From Pseudomonas sp. NCCP-436 (lineage in GTDB: Bacteria > Pseudomonadota > Gammaproteobacteria > Pseudomonadales > Pseudomonadaceae): a stretch of DNA of 38,656 bases. Location of the stretch: positions 1 to 38,656 of the forward strand of contig NZ_BPLZ01000022.1 of NCBI RefSeq assembly GCF_019656335.1, given 5' to 3'. This document shows positions 25,402 through 35,683 of this stretch, in pieces; the stretch's first letter is position 1; each line of letters opens with the position of its first letter. A program made the translations under genes and the position numbers. Under the pieces are notes generated by a model that had not been told where the DNA came from, did no database searches, and was given only the letters and a program-made list of their open reading frames with translations.

Positions 25402-25625
25402 TGGCAGGATCCGGATGAACGGTCGTCCGTTTCACTCTAGCAGCGTGCCGGCTGCCCATGGATGACCCGACATGCCAGTCGAAGTGACGAATGCGGCCAG
25501 TCGTTGGCCAACTGTCGCTGTGTGACCCGGAGGACTGCAGGCGCACGGCAGTGAGCTGGTGTTGCTCTCATCGTAGTGCTAGCGCAAGTCGCAGAGTGCA
25601 CGTCGTGCCGGAATAAGTAGCCATG

Positions 25626-25650
25626 CTGCGCGAGGGAACGCCTCGCGCAG
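25626..25650 (-). terminator. Likely terminator hairpin after the acyl-CoA ligase operon
   Basis: A perfect 10-bp stem (CTGCGCGAGG / CCTCGCGCAG) with a five-base loop lies ten bases after the acyl-CoA ligase stop on the minus strand. A T-tract is missing, so its efficiency is uncertain. The rest of 25402-25659 holds no gene that I can support. Confidence 0.6.
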
Positions 25651-25659
25651 TGCGACGGC

Positions 25660-27561
25660 TCAGCCTGTGGTATGAATGCGGTGGCCAACCGCATAGCCGG
25701 CCAGGCGCTGGGCGATGCTTTCATGCAGAGCCGGGTTCGCTTGCGGCAGGTAGATGTGGGCCAGTTGGCCGGCCTGGTCATCGTTTTGTACCTCGATGCG
25801 GATATCCGCGGGCAGTTCGGCCAGAGCCTCGCGGTAGACGCGGGCGATGGCGTCGAAGCGCAGTGCCGGCTTGAAGGTCTTGCCCACTGCGGTCAGCGGT
25901 ATGCTGTCGATGATCCAGACATTCTTGGGGATTGCCGCACGCTCGGGAATCTGTTCGGCGGCATGTTCCAGCAGTTCGTCTTCGCTGACCTGACTGCCCG
26001 GTTTGAGCTGGACGTAGGCCACCGGCAGCTCGCCGGCCTTGAGGTCGGGCTTGCCCACCGCGGCGGCCAGTGCCACGGCCGGGTGGCGGTGTAGAGCTTC
26101 TTCGATCATCTGCGGGTCGATATTGTGACCGCCACGGATGATCAGATCCTTGCTGCGCCCGGTCAGCCAGATGTAGCCGTCGGCATCGACTCGTCCGAGA
26201 TCGCCGGTATTGAACCAGTCACCGTCGACCCAGATGTTCTGGTTCTTGCTCGCCTGCAGGTAGCCGCGGAACACTGTGGCGCCGCGGATGCAGAGGGTAC
26301 CGATCTCGTTGACTGCCGCCTCGCGCAGGTAGCGCCCCTGTTCATTGAGCACTTTGATGCTGACCTCGCAGTAGGGCAGTGGCAGGCCGATGGAGCCGGG
26401 GCGTCTTTCGCCGCCCGGTGGATTGACGCAACTGCCGCAGGTGCCTTCGGTCAGGCCGTAGCCTTCGATCAGGGTCAGTCCGGTCTTGGTCTCGAACTGG
26501 CGGATCAACTCCACCGGCATCGGTGCGGCGCCGCACAGGGCGTATTTCAGTGAGGACAGATCACAGCCCTCGCTGGGCACTTGCAGCAGGCCCGCATAGA
26601 TGGTCGGTACACCACTGAAGAAGCTGACCCGGTGGCGCTCGATGATCTTCCAGAAATTGCCGGTCAGGGTGGTATTGCGGTAACCCTGCGGGGTGGCCAG
26701 CAGCACCTCGGCGCCGCCGATGAAGGCGGCCAGACCGGTAACCACCACGCCATTGACGTGAAATAGCGGAAGGCCGCAGAGCGCTACGTCGCCAGCACCG
26801 AAGCGGGTGACCAGATTCATGCTGTAGGCCATGGCCACTTCGTTGTAGTGACTGTGTGGCGCCAGCTTGGGCGTACCGGTGGTGCCGCCTGTGTGGAAGT
26901 AGCTGGCGATGTCGTCCGGGGCGATCTGTCGGCCACTTTCCAGGTGATCGGCCGGACACTCGGCGATGGTGGCATCGAAGTCCAGCACGCCATCGGGCAG
27001 GGAGCCACGCTGAGCTTTCAGCACACTACGCTGTGGCTCGGGCAGCAGGTTGGCCATGTCCACGCAGAGGATTGCCCGCAGTCCGGGCAACTGGTCGCGC
27101 AGAACCACCACCTTGTTCCACAGATCCGTACCCGGGAAGGGTGCGAGGGTGACCAGCAGCTCGGAGTCCGAAGCGCGGATCAGCTCGGCGATGTGTTCGG
27201 GCTCAAGCAGCGGGTTGATGGCGTTGACGATGCCGGCTGCCTCGCCTCCCCACAGGGTGTAGTGGGTCTGTGGCAGGTTCGGCAGCAGGAACGACACGGC
27301 TTTGCCTGGGCGCAGGCCGAGGCGGTGGAAGGCGTTGGCGGTGCGGGTGATGTTCTCCAGCAACTCGCGGTAGGACAGGCGCAGCGGGGTTTCCTCGGCC
27401 GTACCCTGAAGAATGAATGACAGCGCCGGTGCGTCGGGACTGCTCTGCGCGGTGCGCCGGATCAGCTCATAGGTACTCGATGGCAGGTGGCGTTCGGCGA
27501 GTGGGATGCGCTCAATCGCGATGATGTCCTCGCGGGTGCGGATGAGTGGCGCTGCATTCAT
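25660..27561 (-). CDS. Acyl-CoA synthetase (AMP-binding enzyme)
   Basis: This 633-residue ANL-superfamily enzyme activates a carboxylic acid as acyl-AMP and then acyl-CoA. The P-loop-like motif H-T-G-G-T-T-G-T-P-K is at about residue 220-230. G-Y-G-L-T-E, W-F-N-T-G-D-L-G and G-R-S-K-D-L-I-I-R-G-G (hinge) follow, and the catalytic Lys lies in V-G-K-T-F-K-P. It is longer than many (~550) because of extra sequence before the adenylation motif and a C-terminal tail after the catalytic Lys. The ATG at 27561 (AAGGA upstream) is preferred over 27609, which lies inside the esterase gene. It is 20 bases from the esterase stop, so they form an operon. The acyl substrate is unknown. In P. aeruginosa I recall a counterpart beside the esterase and rhlB (PA3859-PA3861). 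Confidence 0.9.
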   Translation of the reverse strand: MNAAPLIRTREDIIAIERIPLAERHLPSSTYELIRRTAQSSPDAPALSFILQGTAEETPLRLSYRELLENITRTANAFHRLGLRPGKAVSFLLPNLPQTHYTLWGGEAAGIVNAINPLLEPEHIAELIRASDSELLVTLAPFPGTDLWNKVVVLRDQLPGLRAILCVDMANLLPEPQRSVLKAQRGSLPDGVLDFDATIAECPADHLESGRQIAPDDIASYFHTGGTTGTPKLAPHSHYNEVAMAYSMNLVTRFGAGDVALCGLPLFHVNGVVVTGLAAFIGGAEVLLATPQGYRNTTLTGNFWKIIERHRVSFFSGVPTIYAGLLQVPSEGCDLSSLKYALCGAAPMPVELIRQFETKTGLTLIEGYGLTEGTCGSCVNPPGGERRPGSIGLPLPYCEVSIKVLNEQGRYLREAAVNEIGTLCIRGATVFRGYLQASKNQNIWVDGDWFNTGDLGRVDADGYIWLTGRSKDLIIRGGHNIDPQMIEEALHRHPAVALAAAVGKPDLKAGELPVAYVQLKPGSQVSEDELLEHAAEQIPERAAIPKNVWIIDSIPLTAVGKTFKPALRFDAIARVYREALAELPADIRIEVQNDDQAGQLAHIYLPQANPALHESIAQRLAGYAVGHRIHTTG

Positions 27562-27581
27562 GTCCTTATCCTTTTCCTTGT

Positions 27582-28394
<813 letters not shown>

Positions 28395-28722
28395 TTAGTC
28401 GAGCTGGACTGACGAGATAGTACGGTAACGGTAACACTGTGCCATTACTGTCTGCTCAGCAGACAGGAGCCTGCTATGCGGGTTCCTTGACTCAAACCAT
28501 CGGGAGCGCTGGCGCTCCGGGTGGTCGACTATCCGTCTCTGGCCCGTTCGATCAACGGGCAAGGCGAGAGTCAGTTGGCCAGCAGAGGAAAATGCCGACT
28601 AGACTTATGCCTGACGTCCTTCGCTTCTTGATGCGCCGTTGCTGCCAGCGGTGCACGTGCCTCAAAAGGGCGGGGAAGCAGGGCGGAGACTCCAACACAA
28701 CAAGAGCAACTGGAGGTTTTTG
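28395..28722 (+). other. Long structured 5' leader of aapJ
   Basis: This 328-base stretch between the sigma54 promoter and aapJ has no supported gene. It contains three clear hairpins: CTGTCTGC/GCAGACAG (28448-28466, TCA loop), GGAGCGC/GCGCTCC (28503-28518), and GCCCGTT/AACGGGC (28542-28560, CGATC loop). The remainder (28561-28710) lacks an obvious stem, and the TGGAGG ribosome-binding site is at 28711-28716. The leader could be a post-transcriptional control region; no known riboswitch family is recognised. Confidence 0.6.
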
Positions 28723-29751
28723 ATGAAGATGGTGAAATCCACCCTGGCTGTAGTAACCACCGCGGCTGTACTGGGTATCAGTGGTTTTGCACAGGCCGGT
28801 GCAACACTGGACGCGGTGACGAAAAAGGGCTTTGTCCAGTGCGGGATCAGTGATGGTCTGCCAGGCTTCTCCTACGCTGACGAGAAGGGCAATTACCAAG
28901 GCCTGGACGTCGATGTGTGCCGCGCAGTTGCTGCTGCGGTGTTCGGTGATGCCAACAAGGTCAAGTACAGCCCGCTGACCGCCAAGGAACGCTTCACTGC
29001 CCTGCAGTCTGGCGAGGTCGACATCCTTTCGCGCAACACCACCTGGACCAGTTCTCGTGATGCGGCACTGGGTCTGAACTTTACTGGCGTCACCTACTAC
29101 GATGGCCAGGGCTTCCTGGTGAACAAGAAACTCGGTGTATCCAGCGCCAAGGAACTCGACGGCGCCACGGTTTGCATCCAGGCCGGTACCACCACTGAGC
29201 TGAACCTCTCGGACTACTTCCGTGCCAACGGCATGAAGTACACCCCCATCACCTACGACACCTCCGACGAAAGTGCCAAGTCGGTCGAAGCCGGACGTTG
29301 TGACGTGCTGACTTCCGACCAGTCGCAGCTGTATGCGCAACGCATCAAGCTGGCCAATCCGGATGACTACGTCGTGCTGCCGGAGGTCATTTCCAAGGAG
29401 CCGCTCGGCCCGTCCGTCCGTCAGGGCGACGAGGAGTGGTTCGATATCGTGCGCTGGACCCTGTTCGCCATGCTCAACGCCGAGGAGCTGGGTGTAACGT
29501 CGGCCAACGTCGAGGAAACTGCCAAAACCACCAAGAACCCGGATATCGCGCGTCTGCTGGGTACCGAGGGTGAGTTCGGCAAGGATCTGAAGCTGCCGAA
29601 GGACTGGGCCGTACAGATCGTCAAACAGGTGGGCAACTACGGCGAAGCCTTCGACCGCAACGTCGGTGCCGGTAGTGAGTTGAAGATCGAGCGTGGTCTC
29701 AACGCCCTGTGGAACAAGGGTGGTCTGCAGTACGCACCGCCAGTGCGCTGA
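28723..29751 (+). CDS. aapJ: Polar amino acid ABC transporter, periplasmic binding protein
   Basis: This 342-residue family 3 solute-binding protein has a signal peptide (about 1-24, A-Q-A ending before G-A-T-L), so it is exported to the periplasm. It matches AapJ/BztA of the general L-amino acid uptake system: Y-x-G-L-D-V-D-V-C-R-A, and N-T-T-W-T-x-S-R-D. It starts at 28723 behind TGGAGG; the longer frame from 28639 is not used. It is followed by 220 bases of structured spacer and then the permease genes, which would allow higher synthesis of the binding protein than of the membrane parts. The amino-acid range is inferred from the family. Confidence 0.93.
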   Translation: MKMVKSTLAVVTTAAVLGISGFAQAGATLDAVTKKGFVQCGISDGLPGFSYADEKGNYQGLDVDVCRAVAAAVFGDANKVKYSPLTAKERFTALQSGEVDILSRNTTWTSSRDAALGLNFTGVTYYDGQGFLVNKKLGVSSAKELDGATVCIQAGTTTELNLSDYFRANGMKYTPITYDTSDESAKSVEAGRCDVLTSDQSQLYAQRIKLANPDDYVVLPEVISKEPLGPSVRQGDEEWFDIVRWTLFAMLNAEELGVTSANVEETAKTTKNPDIARLLGTEGEFGKDLKLPKDWAVQIVKQVGNYGEAFDRNVGAGSELKIERGLNALWNKGGLQYAPPVR

Positions 29752-29771
29752 TCATCCGACAGCGGCAGACC

Positions 29772-29882
29772 GGAGCCGCAGAGCTGAACTGTAGGCGGCC
29801 AGGAATGGGACGTCGGGCATCGTCTCTGGCGTGCGATGCCAGCGTGCTACTCCTTTTCGTGCCGGTTCAGCTCGGCAGCTCC
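29772..29882 (+). other. Structured spacer between aapJ and aapQ
   Basis: An outer stem pairs 29772-29776 plus 29781-29789 with 29865-29873 plus 29878-29882 (GGAGC and GAGCTGAAC with GTTCAGCTC and GCTCC), separated by a 4-base internal loop. It encloses an inner hairpin GGCATCG/CGATGCC (29816-29840). The fold would sit just after the aapJ stop. It may protect the aapJ mRNA or lower read-through to aapQ, as known in other binding-protein operons. Confidence 0.6.
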
Positions 29883-29971
29883 TGATCGCATCACGTGACC
29901 TGCCGTTGGAGTTTCCGACCAAGTGAATCCCCGGCCTGCTGCAGCGGGCTGGTGGTTCAAAGAGGGCTGTT

Positions 29972-31156
29972 ATGCAAACGACTGCTAATGCCCCGCGCCC
30001 ACGTGGATCGCTATTGACCGATCCGCAGGTGCGTGCGTGGCTGTTTCAGATCATTGCCGTTGTCGCTGTCGTAGCGCTCGGCTGGTTTCTCTTCCAAAAC
30101 ACTCAGGCCAACCTGGAGAAGCGTGGAATCCTTTCGGGCTTTGGCTTTCTCGGCAACAGTGCCGGCTTCGGCATCGCCCAGCACCTGATCGACTATAACG
30201 AGAGCCACTCCTATGGGCGGGTCTTCGTCATTGGGTTGCTCAATACCCTGCTGGTGTCTTTCATCGGCATCGTACTGGCCTCCATCCTCGGCTTTGTGCT
30301 CGGCGTGGCACGGTTGTCGCCGAACTGGCTGATCAGTCGGCTGGCAAGCGTCTATATCGAGATCTTCCGCAATATTCCGCCGTTGTTGCAGATTCTCTTC
30401 TGGTATTTCGCGGTATTTCTCGCCCTGCCAGGGCCACGGCAGAGCCTGGATATCGGCGAGGTGTTCTTCCTCAATAGTCGTGGCCTCTATATGCCGGCGC
30501 CATCGCCAGCGGAGGGCTTTACCCTGTTCACCGTGTTGCTGGTGGCCACTATCGTTGCCATCGTCGTCCTCGGCCGCTGGGCCAAGGTGCGGCGCGAAGC
30601 CACCGGCAAGGTATTTCCGTTATTGTGGGCGTCGCTGGCGATGCTCATCGGTTTGCCCGGACTAGCGGTGCTGGTCGGCGGCAACCCGCTGAGCTGGAGC
30701 GTACCGGAGTTGACCGGCTTCAACTTCCGCGGCGGCTGGGTGTTGATCCCGGAACTGATGGCTCTGACGCTGGCGCTGACCATCTACACCGCAGCTTTCA
30801 TCGCCGAGAACGTGCGCTCCGGAATCATGGCGGTGAGCCATGGGCAGACCGAGGCGGCACGCTCGCTCGGCCTGCGCCCCGGCATCACCCTGCGCCTGGT
30901 GATCATCCCGCAGTCGCTGCGCGTGATCATTCCTCCACTGACCAGCCAGTACCTGAACCTGACCAAGAACTCGTCCCTGGCGGCGGGTATCGGCTATCCG
31001 GACATGGTTTCGCTGTTCGCCGGTACGGTGCTCAACCAGACCGGGCAGGCCATCGAGGTGATCGCCATCACCATGAGTGTGTACCTCGCCATCAGCATCA
31101 GCATCTCTCTGCTGATGAACTGGTACAACAAGCGCATCGCGCTGACTGAGCGGTAA
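29972..31156 (+). CDS. aapQ: Polar amino acid ABC transporter, permease AapQ
   Basis: This 394-residue inner-membrane permease of the HisMQ family has an N-terminal helix (about 20-45), a cluster of transmembrane segments, and the large insertion typical of AapQ/BztB. The cytoplasmic EAA-type loop is E-A-A-R-S-L-G-L-R-P-G-I-T-L-R (about 290-305). It pairs with AapM to form the channel. GAGGG precedes the ATG at 29972. It is nine bases from aapM. Confidence 0.92.
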   Translation: MQTTANAPRPRGSLLTDPQVRAWLFQIIAVVAVVALGWFLFQNTQANLEKRGILSGFGFLGNSAGFGIAQHLIDYNESHSYGRVFVIGLLNTLLVSFIGIVLASILGFVLGVARLSPNWLISRLASVYIEIFRNIPPLLQILFWYFAVFLALPGPRQSLDIGEVFFLNSRGLYMPAPSPAEGFTLFTVLLVATIVAIVVLGRWAKVRREATGKVFPLLWASLAMLIGLPGLAVLVGGNPLSWSVPELTGFNFRGGWVLIPELMALTLALTIYTAAFIAENVRSGIMAVSHGQTEAARSLGLRPGITLRLVIIPQSLRVIIPPLTSQYLNLTKNSSLAAGIGYPDMVSLFAGTVLNQTGQAIEVIAITMSVYLAISISISLLMNWYNKRIALTER

Positions 31157-31165
31157 GGAGCAGCC

Positions 31166-32263
31166 ATGCAGACTCATACGTTTAAACCGGATCTGCCGCC
31201 GCCGCGCATGAGCGTCGGCGTGCTGGGTTGGCTCCGTGCCAACCTGTTCTCCAACTGGTTCAACAGCCTGTTGACCATCTTCGCCATCTATCTGCTCTGG
31301 CTGGTGATCCCGCCGCTGCTGCAGTGGGCGATCATCGATGCCAACTGGGTTGGTACCACGCGTGCCGACTGCACCAAGGAAGGCGCCTGCTGGGTGTTCA
31401 TTCAGCAGCGCTTCGGGCAGTTCATGTATGGCTTCTACCCAACCGAGCTACGTTGGCGGGTAGATACCACGCTATGGCTGGCGATCATCGGCGCTGCGCC
31501 GCTGTTCGTGCCGCAGATGCCGCGCAAGGCGCTTTACGGTCTGGTGTTCCTGGTGGTCTACCCGGTCATCGCCTGGTGCCTGCTGCACGGTGGCGTATTC
31601 GGACTGAGCGTGGTTTCCACCAGTCAGTGGGGCGGTCTGATGCTGACTCTGGTGATCGCCTCCGTGGGCATTACCGGCGCCTTGCCGCTGGGCATCCTGC
31701 TGGCGCTCGGGCGGCGTTCCAATATGCCGGCGATAAAGGTTATCTGCGTCACCTTTATCGAGTTCTGGCGTGGTGTCCCGCTGATCACCGTGTTGTTCAT
31801 GTCCTCGGTGATGCTGCCGCTGTTCCTGCCTGAAGGCATGCATTTCGACAAGCTGATGCGTGCCCTGATCGGGGTAATCCTGTTCCAGTCCGCCTACATC
31901 GCCGAAGTGGTGCGTGGCGGCCTGCAGGCCATCCCCAAGGGGCAGTACGAAGCGGCTGCGGCCATGGGCCTGGGCTACTGGCGGATGATGGGCCTGGTGA
32001 TCCTCCCGCAGGCGCTCAAACTGGTTATTCCGGGGATCGTCAACGTGTTCATCGCCCTGTTCAAGGACACCAGCCTGGTGATCATCATCGGTCTGTTCGA
32101 CCTGCTCAACAGCATCAAGCAGGCGACTACGGATCCTGCCTGGCTGGGAATGGCCACCGAGGGTTACGTGTTCGCGGCCCTGATCTTCTGGATTTTCTGT
32201 TTCGGCATGTCCCGTTATTCCCTGCATCTGGAGAGGAAGCTGGATACCGGTCACAAACGTTAG
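31166..32263 (+). CDS. aapM: Polar amino acid ABC transporter, permease AapM
   Basis: This 365-residue second permease has an N-terminal membrane region, a long segment with several hydrophobic stretches (about 30-160), and the EAA loop Y-E-A-A-A-A-M-G-L-G-Y-W-R (about 266-278). Nine bases separate it from aapQ, and GGAG lies before the ATG at 31166. AapM proteins are longer than average HisM because of extra N-terminal helices, as seen here. Confidence 0.92.
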   Translation: MQTHTFKPDLPPPRMSVGVLGWLRANLFSNWFNSLLTIFAIYLLWLVIPPLLQWAIIDANWVGTTRADCTKEGACWVFIQQRFGQFMYGFYPTELRWRVDTTLWLAIIGAAPLFVPQMPRKALYGLVFLVVYPVIAWCLLHGGVFGLSVVSTSQWGGLMLTLVIASVGITGALPLGILLALGRRSNMPAIKVICVTFIEFWRGVPLITVLFMSSVMLPLFLPEGMHFDKLMRALIGVILFQSAYIAEVVRGGLQAIPKGQYEAAAAMGLGYWRMMGLVILPQALKLVIPGIVNVFIALFKDTSLVIIIGLFDLLNSIKQATTDPAWLGMATEGYVFAALIFWIFCFGMSRYSLHLERKLDTGHKR

Positions 32264-32285
32264 GAGCGGTTATGCCGCCATGTGC

Positions 32286-32307
32286 GGGCCGGCTGTGAGC
32301 CCGGCCC
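32286..32307 (+). other. Hairpin between aapM and aapP
   Basis: GGGCCGG (32286-32292) and CCGGCCC (32301-32307) form a GC-rich stem in the 72-base aapM-aapP spacer. No T-tract follows. A strong CGGAGGA ribosome-binding site precedes the aapP ATG, so it may modulate relative expression or mRNA stability. Confidence 0.45.
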
Positions 32308-32335
32308 ATCTGAACCGACTCCGGAGGAATAATTT

Positions 32336-33097
32336 ATGAGTGAAGCAATCAAGCAGACCAGCGCCGATCCGATGATCCTGCTGCAGGGCGTGAACAAGTG
32401 GTACGGTCAGTTCCACGTGCTCAAGGACATCAACCTCAGCGTGCAGCAGGGTGAACGCATTGTGCTGTGCGGGCCGTCCGGCTCCGGCAAATCCACCACC
32501 ATCCGCTGCATCAACCGCCTTGAAGAGCACCAGCAGGGGCGCATTGTGGTCGATGGCACCGAACTGACCAGCGACCTCAAGCATATCGAGGCAATTCGCC
32601 GCGAAGTGGGCATGGTGTTCCAGCACTTCAACCTGTTCCCGCATCTGACCGTGTTGCAGAACTGCACCCTGGCCCCGATGTGGGTGCGCAAGATGCCCAA
32701 GCGTCAGGCCGAAGAAATCGCCATGCACTTCCTTGAGCGCGTACGTATTCCGGAACAGGCCAACAAGTTCCCGGGACAGCTTTCCGGAGGTCAGCAGCAG
32801 CGTGTGGCAATTGCCCGGGCGCTGTGTATGAAACCGAAGATCATGTTGTTCGATGAGCCGACCTCGGCCCTCGACCCGGAAATGGTAAAGGAAGTGCTCG
32901 ATACCATGATCGGCCTGGCCGAGGACGGCATGACCATGCTCTGCGTGACCCATGAAATGGGTTTTGCCCGCACCGTGGCCAACCGGGTGATCTTCATGGA
33001 CAAGGGCGAGATCGTCGAGCAGGCCGAGCCTGATACCTTCTTCACCAACCCGCAAAACGAGCGCACCAAGCTGTTCCTCAGTCAGATCATCCATTGA
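32336..33097 (+). CDS. aapP: Polar amino acid ABC transporter, ATP-binding protein AapP
   Basis: This 253-residue ATPase has Walker [10 protein letters not shown] (about 46-54), the signature L-S-G-G-Q-Q-Q-R, Walker [14 protein letters not shown], and a switch His in T-H-E-M-G-F. It powers AapQM with AapJ. It has a strong GGAGGA ribosome-binding site about seven bases before the ATG. The terminator 33104-33148 ends the operon. Confidence 0.95.
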   Translation: MSEAIKQTSADPMILLQGVNKWYGQFHVLKDINLSVQQGERIVLCGPSGSGKSTTIRCINRLEEHQQGRIVVDGTELTSDLKHIEAIRREVGMVFQHFNLFPHLTVLQNCTLAPMWVRKMPKRQAEEIAMHFLERVRIPEQANKFPGQLSGGQQQRVAIARALCMKPKIMLFDEPTSALDPEMVKEVLDTMIGLAEDGMTMLCVTHEMGFARTVANRVIFMDKGEIVEQAEPDTFFTNPQNERTKLFLSQIIH

Positions 33098-33103
33098 TCG
33101 GAT

Positions 33104-33148
33104 CCGACCTGCCGCGCAGATTGGTGCGGCAGGCCGGTTTATTTTTTA
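33104..33148 (+). terminator. Rho-independent terminator of the aap operon
   Basis: CCTGCCGC (33108-33115) pairs with GCGGCAGG (33126-33133) around a ten-base loop, and a T-rich run (TTTATTTTTT) follows within five bases. Confidence 0.88.
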
Positions 33149-33201
33149 CGCATCCGGCGTTCTTGCCGGGTGACAGTTCCAGCCGAAAGCGGAGAGTCGC
33201 C

Positions 33202-33690
33202 ATGCATTCGGGTCATGCCGAGCATCCGGGTCATGCCGAACTGATCTCGCGGTTCTACCAAGCCTTCCAGTGCCTCGATGCCGAGGCCATGGTGGCTTGC
33301 TACACGACCGATGTGCGCTTCAGCGATCCGGTGTTCGTCGACCTGCGCGGCGAGGCGGCCGGTGACATGTGGCGCATGCTGTGCAGCCGCGCCGAGGATT
33401 TTTCCCTGACCTTCGATTCAGTACGGGCCGATGAACACTCCGGCAGTGCGCACTGGGTCGCCCGTTATCGTTTCAGTGGCACCGGTCGCACAGTGATTAA
33501 CCGCATCCACGCGGAGTTTGTTTTTCGCGACGGACTGATTTGCGAGCACTGCGACAGCTTCGACCTGTGGTGTTGGAGCCGTCAGACGCTGGGGTTCAAG
33601 GGGCTGATGCTGGGCTGGGCACCACCGGTTCAGGCTGCCATTCGTCGACAGGCGGCACGCGCGCTCGAACAATTTCGCGCATCACGCTGA
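33202..33690 (+). CDS. NTF2-like (SnoaL-type) fold protein
   Basis: This 162-residue protein of the nuclear-transport-factor-2-like superfamily has L-I-S-R-F-Y-x-A-F-Q-C-L-D-A-E-A-M, C-Y-x-x-D-V-R-F-S-D-P-V-F and the C-terminal I-x-A-E-F-V-F-R-D-G-L-I. The fold is common to small hydrolases, isomerases and binding proteins; no catalytic function can be named. The start is the ATG at 33202 with GGAG seven bases upstream; the longer frame from 33094 overlaps aapP and its terminator. It is 101 bases before pcs on the same strand. Confidence 0.8.
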   Translation: MHSGHAEHPGHAELISRFYQAFQCLDAEAMVACYTTDVRFSDPVFVDLRGEAAGDMWRMLCSRAEDFSLTFDSVRADEHSGSAHWVARYRFSGTGRTVINRIHAEFVFRDGLICEHCDSFDLWCWSRQTLGFKGLMLGWAPPVQAAIRRQAARALEQFRASR

Positions 33691-33791
33691 GGTGTAGCGA
33701 GGAACACGGTGGTAGGCTAACGGGTCATAACCTTCAATAAAGAGTGTGCCCCTGCGGTACCGTGTTTCCACCTGCCAAATCGAGAGCTGCC

Positions 33792-34511
33792 GTGAGCGAA
33801 CTGATCCTATCCGTAAGACAGGCCAAGGCCTGGGGGGTGCATGCCGTCACTGCCAGTGGCGTGATTCTGGCTCTGCTTGCCCTGCTCGCCGTACTCGAAG
33901 GTCAGCCGCAGCAGTGCCTGTTATGGCTTGGCCTGGCGTTGCTGGTAGACGGGCTGGATGGCTCGCTGGCGCGACGTTATGACGTCAAGAGCGTATTGCC
34001 GCATTTCGATGGCTCGACCCTGGATCTGGTCATTGACTACCTCACCTATGTCTTCATTCCGGCAATCTTCCTCTACCGCTTTATCCCACTGCCGGATTAC
34101 ACCCCGCTGTTCGCCGTCGGCCTGATCCTGGTGTCGTCGCTGTTCTGCTTCTGCAATCTGAACATGAAGAGCCAGGACAACTACTTTGTCGGCTTCCCGG
34201 CGGCCTGGAACGTTGTGGTGCTGTACTTCTACATCCTCGACATCCAACCCTGGGTGGCTCTCGGGACAATCGTGCTGCTGGCCGGGCTGACTTTGACCAA
34301 GATGAAGTTCCTGCATCCGTTTCGTGTGCGCCAGTTCATGCCGCTGAATATCCTGGTGACCTTCGTCTGGCTGTTTGCCAGTGGCCTGCTGATTATCCAG
34401 CAGCCGAGCGATCCGGTGTGGCTGCTGGCGCTCTGGTGGATTGCCTCGGGCTATTTCGTTGGCATGTGCGTTTGGCGCTCGGCGCGTGAGTGGTTTCCGA
34501 CTCGCGGATGA
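33792..34511 (+). CDS. pcs: Phosphatidylcholine synthase
   Basis: This 239-residue CDP-alcohol phosphatidyltransferase family member condenses CDP-diacylglycerol with choline to make phosphatidylcholine directly at the inner membrane. The signature D-G-x2-A-R-x-Y-D-x8-F-D-G-x3-D-x3-D is present (about residues 54-80), followed by several membrane helices. I choose GTG 33792 (GAGAG upstream) over GTG 33744, because it yields the normal ~240-residue length. In P. aeruginosa pcs is PA3857, next to the binding-protein gene PA3858. Its stop overlaps the GIY-YIG gene start by four bases (ATGA). Confidence 0.9.
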   Translation: MSELILSVRQAKAWGVHAVTASGVILALLALLAVLEGQPQQCLLWLGLALLVDGLDGSLARRYDVKSVLPHFDGSTLDLVIDYLTYVFIPAIFLYRFIPLPDYTPLFAVGLILVSSLFCFCNLNMKSQDNYFVGFPAAWNVVVLYFYILDIQPWVALGTIVLLAGLTLTKMKFLHPFRVRQFMPLNILVTFVWLFASGLLIIQQPSDPVWLLALWWIASGYFVGMCVWRSAREWFPTRG

Positions 34512-34783
34512 CGGCAGCAGGCGAAAAGAACTGGTTTGTCTACCTGGTGCGGGCTGCCAATGGCGCTCTGTACTGCGGTATCAGCGATGATCCGCAGCGG
34601 CGTTTCCGGCAGCATCAGAGCGGCAGGGGCGCACGCTTCTTTCATACCAGTCCGGCGCAGGCCCTGGCCTATGTCGAGACCTGCGTCGGCAAGGGCGAGG
34701 CGCTGCGCCGCGAGCGGGCGATCAAGCGTCTGAGCAAGGCGGCCAAGGAGGCACTTATCCTGGCCGCACCATTCACCGGTTGA
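34508..34783 (+). CDS. GIY-YIG nuclease-superfamily protein (YhbQ type)
   Basis: This 91-residue single-domain GIY-YIG protein has W-F-V-Y-L-V-R (the GIY part), L-Y-C-G-I-S (YIG) with a following R-x-x-Q-H, and [11 protein letters not shown] containing the conserved Glu. Free-standing members of this UPF0213/YhbQ group are weak DNA nucleases of uncertain biological role. Translational coupling with pcs through ATGA at 34508 selects this start. The physical link with pcs is probably not functional. Confidence 0.9.
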   Translation: MTAAGEKNWFVYLVRAANGALYCGISDDPQRRFRQHQSGRGARFFHTSPAQALAYVETCVGKGEALRRERAIKRLSKAAKEALILAAPFTG

Positions 34784-34858
34784 TCGGTGCCTTGCCTGAG
34801 CCTGAAAGCGTACCTTAGTGCGCAATGAGGCAATCGCGCTTCTGAGGTTAGCGGCGCT

Positions 34859-35668
34859 TCAGCTTTTGTCCGGCAGCAGGAAGTTGCCTTGGCCGCTGCC
34901 CTCCACACTTGGCACCTCGGCTTCGTCCTTCAGCTCGACCCCGGACAGTTGGCGCCGGCAGGCCTCGCGCATCAGGTACATCAGGCGGAATGCCGCCATA
35001 CCGTAGCTCAGGCCTTCCAGGCGCACGTTGGAGATGCAGTTGCGATAGGCGTCGGTCAGGCCAACGCGCGGCGCGTAAGTGAAGTACAGGCCGAGGCTGT
35101 CTGGTGAGCTGAGGCCAGGGCGTTCACCGATCAGGATCACGCTCATCTTCGCGCCTAGGCGTTCGCCCACCTCGTCGGCTACCGCCACCCGGCCCTGCTG
35201 CACCAGGCAGACCGGCGCCAGACTCCAGCCCTCGGCACGGATCTGGTCGAACAGCCGCTGCAGAAATGGCAGGCTGTGGCGGCGAACGGCTAGCGATGAC
35301 AGGCCATCGGCGATGACGATGACCAAGTCATGAGTCTGACCCCGCTCCCGGGCGTAGTCATCCAGTAGCCCGGCCGACGCCGGGGCGAGACGCCGGCCAA
35401 GATCCGGGCGTTGCAGATAGGTGTGGCGATCAGTCGCCGCGCTGTGCAGCAGCAGAGTCTCCAGGCCCATACTGTGCAGTTCCTCGCGCAGTCCGGCATG
35501 GTCGAATGGCAGGTGCACGGCGTCACGAGCCTGGGCATGGGCGAACTGGAAGTCCAGTTGGGCTGCGGTTGGCAGGCTGGTGCCGGCCCGGCCGAGAGCA
35601 ATGCGCGCAGGCGTCAGCTGACGCAACTGCTGCCAGGGATTTTCGATGGCGGGGGAGTGTTTTGTCAT
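34859..35668 (-). CDS. eutC: Ethanolamine ammonia-lyase small subunit
   Basis: This 269-residue EutC forms with EutB the adenosylcobalamin enzyme that splits ethanolamine into acetaldehyde and ammonia. Signature regions are visible: [18 protein letters not shown], and [23 protein letters not shown]. AGG lies five bases before the ATG at 35668. It is fifteen bases after eutB in the same operon and last in it; 34784-34858 contains a weak imperfect stem but no convincing terminator. Confidence 0.94.
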   Translation of the reverse strand: MTKHSPAIENPWQQLRQLTPARIALGRAGTSLPTAAQLDFQFAHAQARDAVHLPFDHAGLREELHSMGLETLLLHSAATDRHTYLQRPDLGRRLAPASAGLLDDYARERGQTHDLVIVIADGLSSLAVRRHSLPFLQRLFDQIRAEGWSLAPVCLVQQGRVAVADEVGERLGAKMSVILIGERPGLSSPDSLGLYFTYAPRVGLTDAYRNCISNVRLEGLSYGMAAFRLMYLMREACRRQLSGVELKDEAEVPSVEGSGQGNFLLPDKS

Positions 35669-35683
35669 GACGACCTCGGGAAA

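Noticed and set aside
28439..28723. A 94-codon open frame in the aapJ leader.
   Set aside because: It runs through three hairpins, has low-complexity basic sequence without family resemblance, and lacks a ribosome-binding site.
33094..33201. N-terminal extension of the NTF2-like protein to 33094.
   Set aside because: It would translate the aap terminator and overlap aapP; GGAG before 33202 gives a normal start.
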